Shown in pieces: positions 54,796-64,000 of a stretch of DNA of 64,000 nucleotides; within the stretch, counting starts at the first letter, position 1, and every line of letters begins with the position of its first letter. The position numbers and the translations under genes are program-made. The notes beneath the pieces were generated by a model. The model ran no database searches and was not told the DNA's origin. It saw only the letters and a program-made list of their open reading frames with translations. The stretch lies in NCBI GenBank assembly GCA_036971715.1, contig JAVHJL010000003.1, forward strand, positions 3,038,001-3,102,000, given 5' to 3'. Origin of the DNA: Arthrobotrys musiformis. Lineage: Eukaryota > Ascomycota > Orbiliomycetes > Orbiliales > Orbiliaceae.

Positions 54796-56969
54796 GGGTG
54801 AGTTAATTCTCCAAGGGTTCGTAGTAAAAAGTGGGGTATAGATAGGTAGATAGTATTATATCACCAAGAGGCCCTAGCCACCCCTTTTTTCCCTTTCCTC
54901 TCGTTATATTTTATGTCGTAATATATTTGTTTGGTAAGACAACCCTAATCAAAAACAAGAGGGAAAATAGGCTGTAATGGAAAAGTAAAATAAACTTCAA
55001 GGCGGCGGGTCGCGTATCTTTCTTCCTACTAGCAGCTCCGACGATAACGGCTCGTAGCGATGCATGTAGCGTAGTCAATAGCGTGGGGTAATGGTCCTTT
55101 TTGGCGACCCTGGATCGGTAACGTTGCCGTTGATTCAGGGTCCTCTTTTTTGCCGGTGGGGTGTGCTGAGATGATGATGGTGATGGTTAAAGTGGTTTGG
55201 TTGGTCGCTGGTAGCCTAGCACGGCAGGAAATATAACTGCGAGCGCGACTTTGATTGATAGCTCTCCAATCCTCCCCCGCCCAACGTTTGATTAGGGTAA
55301 CAAGACCAAAAAAAAACTGCGGCCTTCTTGGATTTCCGACTTCCGCGACGTGAGACACTCTCTCTGCTTCATAGCTATAGTTCTTAGCCTTTAAGCCTTC
55401 CGTTTCGACGGACGGAAGATCCGTGTGAACGAAGTGTAAATGAGTGTCTGAGTGTATACTCTAGGCATCCCGACGATACCACTGATCCGTAGCAATCGCA
55501 AGAGTGAAATAGAAAAAATCGTCACGAGTAAAAAACCCAATACAACCTGTTTAAATTTCGTTCCGCGCGCCCGGGTTTGACGGTTCAGGTTAAGCTTAAA
55601 AGCGGATCAGCGACCAACGGACGGGTGGCACAGAGGAGTGATCACTAGCTCGCAACCTCACCGCCAACACAAATCAAAGCGTATCACCAGAGACAAAACA
55701 CGGCATCCGGCGAACGGGACGTCGAACGAGGAGGGGAAGCCGCGCGGTTCGGGGGGAAAGGTTCGGTAGAAGCCCTTTAGTGTCCTTTTCTCGATGAGGG
55801 GGTTACCCTCGAGCTCCCCGGTAGACATCATATGACGGACTTCCTCTCTCTGTTCCCAACATCGATGTCTTAAAATTTAATTTAAATCAGCATAGCCATG
55901 GCCGACGAATGCTCCAGTAATATTTTTAGCACACTCATGATCAATCTACGAATTCTTCACATGCCTATGGCAAATTTACAATTGGGAGAAGTAGAGCATT
56001 TGATAACCCAGAAAATCCGCTAAAGTATAGTCTAGCGGCCTTTATTTATTTTTGTAGATGTATTGTAAATGTAGTGAAAGGCACTATAGTATAGTATGGG
56101 TTAATTGTTTCCCACCAAAAAAAAACAAGAGGAACATTCCAAATTGTAAACCCCCCCCTAACAAAAAGATTGACCGCCTGCCTCCAATAGAATGAATCCC
56201 AACCAGCAAGGACAAATGAAAAGAGAATCAAGAAACCCTCCTCTAACAAAATCCTTGAGCCAGTCAAAGTGACTTGTTAACGAGTGTGTGTGAGTGAGTG
56301 TGTATGTGTGTAAGTGTGCGTGCAAAGGAAAAACAGCCTTTAGCGTTACAAAATAGGTGTAAGAACAGAGCAAAGTCGTAGGTATGCTCTTCCTGTAAAA
56401 CGCTGTTGTACAATGTATATATATGGTATGGGTGAGAGAGGTGCAAAATGTAAGACAAAAAAAGAGACAAAAAAACATAAACGCCAGCTCCCAGTTCAGA
56501 AAATAAACAGCAAAATACCAATAAAACAAAAAGGGCTGAAGTAGCAAGGAGTGTATGCGGAGCTGGTTGTTTCAACTATCAAAGTAGAAATCAAGCGAGC
56601 TGCGCAAAAATATCAGAACCCCAATTTTGATCCCCTATAAAGAACTCCGTCATGAAATGCCTGAATTGTGGTGTACAAATGAGACGAAATAATGAAAACC
56701 GAATGTCGAAAGCGGTAAATGAGATATCAAATGGTAGTAATAGAAGGAATAAAATCAAGGAACCACGCTGCTTTTTGGTTCGTGGTCACTGTCATGGGAT
56801 TTGTGTTTGTCGTAAAACGGCTGTTCGTTCTGCCTTCAATATTCCAGGCAGGTCTTTTCGAAGAATCCAAGTAAATTTTGGAGAAGACACGCTAAAGTCG
56901 CAAATCAAAGAAATGGGAAGAACGATATCAAAAGAAAATAAAGAAAAAGGAAAAGAAAAAAGAAAAGAT
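54796..56969. other. gene-free stretch
   Basis: 2.2 kb between the RRN5 start and the PH-protein stop. Short frames only. A GT-rich tract (TGTGTGTGAGTGAGTGTG...) lies at about 56283-56322, and there is a cluster of CG-rich sequence near 55560-55760. No rRNA or tRNA signature. Confidence 0.5.
56283..56322. repeat. imperfect (GT)n tract
   Basis: Forty bases of GT/GA repeats with a few interruptions, on the plus strand. Confidence 0.8.
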
Positions 56970-59015
56970 TCAGGCTCGTGACAAGGAAGATACTGAGTGT
57001 TTTCTGCCGACTGGACAAACGTCCGTCGCGGATTGGGAGTGAAGCGCTAATGGTGAGTGTGGGATCGGAATTGGAATTTGAGGGACCGGCGGCACGCCTT
57101 GTTGATACGGCGATAGTAGAGTAAATGGCAGCTTGGGGAGGTTGCCTTTTGAGCCATCCGGTAACTTGGGAAGTGGTACGGATGGTGGTGGGTGGATTGG
57201 AGGTCCGTGAACCGATGCGGAAGAGGAAAGGCTTCCAACAGATCTTCGATTCTGATTTTGCGACTTTTCCTTTCGTGGGGTAACTGGCGCTGCAGCGAGC
57301 GAAACCGGTCGCGGGCGACTCTTTTTGATTGGAACTGGAAGGGGAGATTTAGGATTAGGTAATGAAGTTGATAGAAGCTGAACAACGTGGTCTGGCGAAG
57401 GTGGCGCTGATGATTTACGATTGCGTCTAGCTCGTCGGTGGGCAAGGTCCACAGGGGACGGAAGATCCCCTACGGACGACCCAGCTGAAGAGTATCTTTT
57501 GGGAATAGAGGGGACAGGAATTGGAATTGGTGGCGGTAAATTTCCACGGCTGCGACGTCTTGCGAAAGACGATGACGAAACCTGTGTAAGCGTGGGAGAT
57601 GGCGGGCGCTCTGAAGCGGTGTGCTCAGTCCCAAGCGTAGTCGAAACAGGTCTCGATCTAATGCGTAAATCCGTCGACGAGTATGAGTGCGAAGTGCTAA
57701 TGATCGAGAACCGCTTGTCAAAGACATCTGGCACGGAGCATCTTTCTGGGCTAGTGTTCAAGGAAATCTGCGACCCTCTCCTTTCGGATGACACTGAGTT
57801 GTTGGAATTTGTTCGAAGGCTGTCCAACACCAAACCATCTTGGGAGATTGCGGTTGATGCCGATGTTGCAATTTCGTCGGACTTGCGCCCACTAGTCGAA
57901 TTTTTCCTCGAGCTTGCAGGTGTCTTCGAAGGGAAGCCCTCCTCTTCAATGATGGTCCCTGCCTTCGAGGCTGGTTGGGGATGCTCCTCAATACTAGGCC
58001 CTCCTAGTCTTGAGATCTCCTTTCGGATTTTGACCAACCAATCCTGCATCTCTTCTGCACCCTCGAATACTAAAAGCACAACATGAGCATCAAATCGGGC
58101 CTTTGGTAGGGCTCTCGAGATGAGACTAGGTCGTCGCTCGTCGGGTGTAAGTGGAGGGACATCCATGCCTCCAGATGTGATCTGAAGAACAAAGTGCTTT
58201 CCTTCAAAGATATCGGTAGCAAAGGTAAGACTGTCGGCTCGAAGCTTCAAAACTCTCTCAGGCTCCCTATCATAAGATCCTTCGCTAGGATACTGGATCA
58301 GAAGACCAGGTGTAAGTACAAAAAGCTTCTGTGCCCATGCAACCTCAAGCGATCTTGATAGCGATCCTTTTCGTACAAACCGACTCCTTCGTTCCGAGCG
58401 AGCATCATTCTCTTGTGAATACTTGACGATCAGCTCCGGTGGTATCAGCGGGGCCGTCAAAACACATGACTTGATAGCCTGTTCAAAAGCGACAAAAAGG
58501 CAAGGGCTGTCTGTCGAATTTCGTGATGCAGGTGGTTGCAAGGGTGCGCTTGATTCCAAAGGTGGAACGAACAGTGCTTGGGAGAATCGCGAGGCATGGG
58601 GAGTAGATGGAAGCGATGGTGCTTTGGATACAGGACCGTCGGATTCGAACTTTCTTTCCTTCCTTAGTACAGGTGCGAATTCAGTCTGTTCCAATGCAGT
58701 AGTATGAGGGACCTTTTTGGTCGGTGAAGACTTTTGTGATCGGAATGGCCTGAAGAAGTAGCTCAGGAAACCCGAGCTACCCTTCTTCTCTTTCGGAGCC
58801 GTCATGGGCATGGTATCTGGGAATTGTGATAGGTGGTGCGTCGAGTGTCTATCATGGCTGGAACTGGAAAGCTTGATAGCTGATGCCTTCCTACTTATGC
58901 CAAAGGACTTTCTCGACTTCGCTGGGCTAGAATGTGTGATATTGGTGGTTGTATCCATCTCGGATCCTGCAAATGCAACTGTGGCCGTCGTACTCATCTT
59001 GACAGACACTGTCAT
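56970..59015 (-). CDS. PH domain-containing protein
   Basis: Single open frame. I start at the ATG at 59015 (MTVSVKMSTT), giving about 681 aa; the frame stays open to an ATG at 59204, but that extra part looks non-conserved. Residues 1-210 are Ser/Thr/Pro-rich and basic. Residues about 215-355 form a PH domain: WAQKLFVLTPGLLIQYPSE, VLKLRADSLTFATDIFEGKHFVLQI, then after a Pro loop VVLLVFEGAEEMQDWLVKIRKEI with the invariant Trp. The C-terminal 300 residues are disordered, with many Pro-rich motifs (PPPIPIPVP, PPIHPPPSVPLPKLP) that could bind SH3 domains. The likely role is a phosphoinositide- or cortex-associated adaptor; no specific orthologue recognised. Confidence 0.75.
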   Translation of the reverse strand: MTVSVKMSTTATVAFAGSEMDTTTNITHSSPAKSRKSFGISRKASAIKLSSSSHDRHSTHHLSQFPDTMPMTAPKEKKGSSGFLSYFFRPFRSQKSSPTKKVPHTTALEQTEFAPVLRKERKFESDGPVSKAPSLPSTPHASRFSQALFVPPLESSAPLQPPASRNSTDSPCLFVAFEQAIKSCVLTAPLIPPELIVKYSQENDARSERRSRFVRKGSLSRSLEVAWAQKLFVLTPGLLIQYPSEGSYDREPERVLKLRADSLTFATDIFEGKHFVLQITSGGMDVPPLTPDERRPSLISRALPKARFDAHVVLLVFEGAEEMQDWLVKIRKEISRLGGPSIEEHPQPASKAGTIIEEEGFPSKTPASSRKNSTSGRKSDEIATSASTAISQDGLVLDSLRTNSNNSVSSERRGSQISLNTSPERCSVPDVFDKRFSIISTSHSYSSTDLRIRSRPVSTTLGTEHTASERPPSPTLTQVSSSSFARRRSRGNLPPPIPIPVPSIPKRYSSAGSSVGDLPSPVDLAHRRARRNRKSSAPPSPDHVVQLLSTSLPNPKSPLPVPIKKSRPRPVSLAAAPVTPRKEKSQNQNRRSVGSLSSSASVHGPPIHPPPSVPLPKLPDGSKGNLPKLPFTLLSPYQQGVPPVPQIPIPIPHSPLALHSQSATDVCPVGRKHSVSSLSRA

Positions 59016-62000
59016 AATGCGTTGGTTATGTCGTTGCCCCAGAAGGTAGTTGCTGTTTCCCTTCAAGTACTTTCTTTCTGCCGTTAGTAAATTACTAAGA
59101 TTGAATGTCGTAGGTCCAAGTCGGAAAAGCCATCGTAATGCAAGCCCGTAATGATAAGTATATTTTTCTCTCCTCTCGTCCTTCGTAAGCCTGTTTTTGA
59201 GCAACTTGGAAAAGGAAAGCTGGAGAAGTCAAGTCTTCAAGGCTTTTTATTGTATTCCTCTTTACTCGCTTCCCAAAAAGCCCTTTTGCTAGCACCCTTT
59301 CGCCTAATATTTTTGGAGGAGCCGGGACGCGCTGGTGTTTTTACCGAAGGCCCAGTCCTAAAGTGGACAGACAAACCGATCCAGTTAATGCTGTCCAGTT
59401 TGCTCAGCTGAGCAGTGCAAGCAGGCAAAGGGCAGGGTTGTGTCGTGGGAGTTCGCCTTGTGGATTAGTCGGAAAATCCGTCCTAAAGGCGAAGCTTAAC
59501 CGGCTTGACCGTTGTTGCTCTTGAATTTTGATATCCAACCTGCTATTTGTCGAGACGTTGGAGAATTCTGTCGAGTATATCGTAAAAAACGGATAAAAGA
59601 AAGAGAAATAGAAAAAAATATGCAATGCGGCTTCGGGGTGGAATGATATATTATACCCGAGGGCCTGTGATACAGTGAAAAGGGATCCCTAATCCCTTTA
59701 CTCGTTTTTTTGACCGCTAGTGTTTTGGGTGGTGTGTGGGTGCGCTTTCCGGCTGTATATCAGTCCTAACTGAAGGTTCAAAGGAGGTTGTATCGCCTTT
59801 TGGCTTCGCGGACAGGGGATTGGGGGGCCCAACGGAAAACGAGGGTGTCCAAGCCTTTCCCTTTCCTCTTTGCTTATTGCACCGAATTAATTTTTAAATT
59901 TTTATTTATTTCTTTTCCCACACCTTGCTTCCCCAAGCCTCGTACCGGTACAGGCCCGTTGACGTTGAATGGCAGCTCAAATTGAAGGGCTACACATGTT
60001 CTGTCTTCATCTCCCAGCGGGCGAACTCAGGATACCATCAGCCGCGGGTATCATACGAGCTGGTGGCTATCGAGAACGAAAAAGAAATGAAGCCCGAAAT
60101 GCAATTCTCGGAACAAGCTTGAACGAGTCGGTGTGTGACAACAGATTATCGATTCTGTCCACTAGCCGACTCGAATTGTCATGGGCTCGCCTCCTTCCCC
60201 GACCTTTGTTGTACTCGTATGTTGGAAATAGCTTTTCTTGCGGGCACAAAAAACTGTTCGCCTGCTCCTTCCTCCACAAGTCTCGCTTCTCGTTTACTTC
60301 CCGTGACAAACCAGTAGGTTGGCTAGAGTGATTTAAGGATCGAAAGCGACGACTCGTTTTTCTTCCTCGGGTAAGGGTAATTATCAGGGAAGTAGACGTT
60401 GGCATTCAATCGGTTCGAGGGAATCAGCAAAGCCCGAGCTCGAGCTCGAGCTCCAACGGCGAGCAAATTTTTTTTCCTTTCTTGCTTGCGCACTGGAATA
60501 ATATTCGCGCTTCCAGCCCGCGATCGAGATCGGATTATCACGGAGAGACTCGACGTAACCATAAGCATTTTGCGAACAAAACGGGCCAGCGGTTGGTTTC
60601 CACTTGTTGTGGTTTTCGTATACCCTGCTCTCGTGCGGAGCCTCCAAGGATATTGTATACGAAGCCCAGCTCAAGGATTCAATCATGTGTCAGCCGAATA
60701 TACGATGTCCCGCACTCCTAAAATCAATTAACCCTCGTTCGCAACATCGTCGGTTCATTATAGCCATAGATCACAATCGTGGGGCAGATGTTCTGCAAAC
60801 GTCATCTTTTGCTTTGGGGGGTAGTTCCGTTCATGAGCTGTCGATTTGTACCATACAGTAGCACCCATCTTTGATAGTATCAAAACCCGTTGACGTGCCC
60901 GCGAGGTCCGGGATCACGGGGCTGAATCATCCCACGTCTGAGATTCGCTAGATCCCTTTGTATCTCTGACCAAAGGGATTCCCTCCCAGTTAGTTAGCGC
61001 ATCCCTCACCGCAAGAAAAATATAATCAATCATGCATTGCATTAGAACGCAAAGTTCCGCAGCATAAAATGCATACATAATAACACATCCCACACTTCAA
61101 AACTCGTCGAACTTGCAGAAACACTCTGGCCTGGCAGTCCTGAAGAGCAAAAATTTTCCCGTGCATCAGTTTGGCAGGCCGCCACCATCAGAGCTTTCCC
61201 TCTCAGACAGAAACACTCAGCCCTCTTTTTTCTTCAAATTTCGCTTAAAACCGCCCCGCTTAACCAGTGATTTTCCAGTTGGTGGGAAAGCACGAGGGAG
61301 CAAGACATGGACACCGAGATCTTCGTAAGCCAGCAACCGATGAATTTTTCAAATAACAAAAAAGGCTGCATGGGAAGGGAGGAGCCCCACGCACCTGAGC
61401 GGTTTTGGCTAAGGCGGAGGCCGACGGGGGGCACATTCCCAGCGCGATGGGTCGCCGCCTACTCCCTCTCATGCATGGTCTCACCAGCCGAACCAACCAG
61501 ATCGCAGTAGGAAATGCGGTGAAATTCGAGCTTGGTGGGAATTTTGGACAGCAGGATCCACTTTTTGGCTGGCTCTGCCTGTCTTAGATCGCTCCTACCA
61601 GGCTGCATGACTTGGAACCGAGGACCAGTTGACGGCCGGCCAGACTTGACCAGACTTGCTGCAGAGTTCTCTGGATTAGTGTCTATTCATGCCATGTAGT
61701 ATGTAATGTAGCTCGTTGAATTCGATCGAGCTCGTCGAGGATATTAGTCAAGTCAGATGATTCCAGACCATCCTAATTGGCGGTCGTGTGATGGCTATGA
61801 CGAACGGTGCATAAGTTCATCTCCACAATACCGTCAAGATGTACGAACGGATTGCGAAGTGAGGAGATACATAAGTGTGTACTATGTATGTACTCAATCT
61901 ATGCGCTGATGCAGCACCGAGGAGAAGTTAATGTCGATAATGTTTCAGCGGAGGTCCCAACTAATTTCGCCTCTGCACGTTCAGAACAGTCCGCCAAACA

Positions 62001-64000
62001 TACACAACCTCAAAGCCAACACATCCCAACGTTGGCAGGAAACAGCCCCGCTCGACTTGACTCGTTATCATATCAGGCCACGCAAGGACTGGCAATAACT
62101 TACACGATATTGGATTAGATTGGATTAGACTTACTCATTTACTAACCTCCAAAGCATACACACAGACACAGGCGTGACGCTTTGGCAAGGAGACACGTTA
62201 TCAAAGATTGATTGTCTGAACAAACCATTAGCCAACATGCTAATAATACTTGGTTGTCCTTGCTGCAGTCCAACTTGAAAACTCGACTCCTTGCTTTTGT
62301 TTCGCCCTAGAAAAAAAAAAATACGTTTTTCACTGCAACCAGGAAAGAAACAATCGAGCGTTTCACGAATTCAATTGCTCGTCTCCCTTGAAGCAGGAGG
62401 AGATCATTCAAGCAAGGCCTCCTCCCTCTTTTCGTCAACCTTACCCGGTCAATACAGCCTCCTTTTGTCTAACGCCCCGGGCACCGGGCTCAACTTTGAC
62501 GACATTTGTTCAATTTCTCATTTCGGAGACTTTGCCCGTGCGCTAGCTCGTCCGCTCACGGTCCACTTCGACCATGGGCAGACCTCTGCCCGAGGGTGCT
62601 TTTGTCCGAGTTTGTAAAAGGAAAAAAAAGAGCCCGTTTCGGCCCACGGCGTACCGTTTTTTCTTTCCTTTTCCTGGCAACGGCAAGACGCTTTGACGAC
62701 GGGAAAACGAATTCGCAACAAAATCCCCAACGTTTTGCTTCCGTCATGTGAAAGTGCGTATCTTGTGTACTTACGACTATGTCACCTCAGACTTCGCGTT
62801 CTCGTGAAGATCAAAGCTCGGTTTATTTCTTTTTTGCCCATATTCTCACACAAAACACTGCGTATATTGAGGTTACGATGGTTTCTATTTCAGTCTTAAC
62901 GTCTTTTTGTGAACTAGGCAATCACAACTAACTAGTAATCATCAGACTCCAAGCACCGTGTCGGGGAGCCCGCCAGTGTGATCGATGTTTAGTTAACCCC
63001 ACAGATGCAACCTAGCCTTTGCCTCCAATGTCAATCAATCAATCTCACTTGACATTGATGTTCATGAGAAACGGTCGCCGCTAGCTAACATTAAACCCTC
63101 CACATCACCGCTCGCAAAAGTGTACATATATCAGTCTCACTATCATATCATGTCAACCGAGTCCCAGCGCCATGGAGCCCGTACAGAGCAAGACACTTTA
63201 AACCCTAACATTTGCCTCACCCGTTAAACGTCGATCCAATTCTTTGGGTATTTAATCGAAATGAAAAGGCGGAGAAAGGATACAAAAAAAGCTCATCATC
63301 AGCTCATGGGGTACCCGGTAGGCTTCACTTCGTGATCCTTGGCACGAAACACCAGAGTCTCTTGTTCGAACAAGGGGACTCCTGATGATCACGCCAGAAA
63401 CGGGCTTTGCTGGACAATTTATCACATTGACAAGCGTTTCGAAGCGAGAATGCTGGGACCCGTCGGGTGGGAAACCAGCTTCATCAATAACCGTTTTGCT
63501 TTGCATGGGATGCGTGCGCGCGACTTTATGTGATGGGGTTTTTTTTAAACTTTTTTTTATGTGTCTTCAGATGCTTGAGGTGATGATGCTCGCAGGAGCT
63601 AGGCTAGGATGGTCTGATGTTTAAACTTAGCGACTTTGCATCTCGCATGACGAAGAAAGACATGTTTGGTCTGAACAACGAAGCAATAAACCTCATTTGG
63701 TTTTCGTATTCAATGCCTAGGCTACCGGATCATCAGAAACTGGTATCTCGATTCATGGACCGGATATAGCCAGCCTCCTCGGATCGGGTAGCGAAGGTTT
63801 TCGGCTCGAAAAGCATGACCAAAAAAAAATGCACTTAGCGAAACGGTTTCCTCGCCTCGCATTCGACTCGTTACGTCGGCGGCTGGGGAAGGAAAAAGGA
63901 TATACTTGGCCTGGGGGTGGTGGTAAAAAGGATACCATTTCTCCGGATTCCACAACGAACCCCGGTCTCAAGGCCTGTGAAAAATAACTCGCATGATGTG
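59016..64000. other. gene-free right end
   Basis: Five kilobases upstream of the PH-protein gene without a gene I can support. Frames up to about 120 codons occur on both strands and in overlapping positions, as expected by chance. CT-rich stretches (59860-59940, 62390-62470, 62640-62670) look promoter-like, so the PH gene may have a long leader, or a gene may begin beyond the window edge. An imperfect palindrome lies at 63331-63393. Confidence 0.5.
63331..63393. repeat. imperfect palindrome centred on TTCGAA
   Basis: CTTGTTC/GAACAAG around the centre at 63368, flanked by GAGTC/GACTC and, at the outer ends, CGTGATC/GATCACG. The arms are separated by small loops. No coding frame explains it. 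Confidence 0.6.

Overview
The window is filamentous-ascomycete (Pezizomycotina) nuclear DNA. Genes carry short introns (about 41-70 nt) with GT..AG ends and CTAAC-like branch points. The housekeeping set is fungal: ERG5, the UAF subunit RRN5, the DASH subunit ASK1, exocyst SEC5 and NuA4 EAF7. One tRNA gene has an intron after position 37. Moderate GC, A/T- and CT-rich spacers and many Thr-rich secreted proteins would fit an early-diverging lineage such as Orbiliomycetes or Pezizomycetes, but that placement is a guess from style, not a comparison.

Left part (1-20 kb): EAF7 (minus) and a gamma-tubulin-complex protein (plus) share a divergent promoter. A gene-poor accessory stretch follows (6-16 kb). 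It holds a small secreted or membrane protein, an intron-containing tRNA-Lys(CTT), a NIS1-like small secreted effector, a Gfo/Idh/MocA oxidoreductase, a class II tRNA-like gene split by about 130 nt, and a GPI-anchored Cys/Ser-rich surface protein. A five-segment (four-exon) gene for a protein of about 1001 aa with half of a fungal-type zinc finger spans 16.5-19.9 kb.

Middle (20-37 kb): MCM3 (replicative helicase), ERG5/CYP61 (ergosterol C-22 desaturase), NAM9 (mitoribosomal uS4m), SRV2/CAP (actin and cAMP signalling), and a basic-secretory-protein-type metallopeptidase whose C-terminus looks like a retrotransposon Gag domain. Then come two Thr/Pro-rich secreted repeat proteins (37.4-39.5 and 42.5-43.9 kb) separated by about 3 kb without genes.

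Right part (44-64 kb): ASK1 (kinetochore), an SDT1-like HAD nucleotidase, SEC5 (exocyst), RRN5 (Pol I initiation) and a PH-domain protein. The last 5 kb shows no gene I can support.

The genes do not form one pathway. Conserved single-copy genes alternate with islands of fast-evolving secreted proteins, tRNAs and spacer. For the multi-exon models the splice sites were chosen by eye. The exon sums I give are all divisible by three, and the joined proteins match the named families. I found no CRISPR array, rRNA gene or intact transposon. The best leads are the peptidase-Gag fusion, the two tRNA interruptions that share a 12-nt hairpin, and two large in-frame open extensions (SRV2 intron 1 and downstream of the SEC5 stop).
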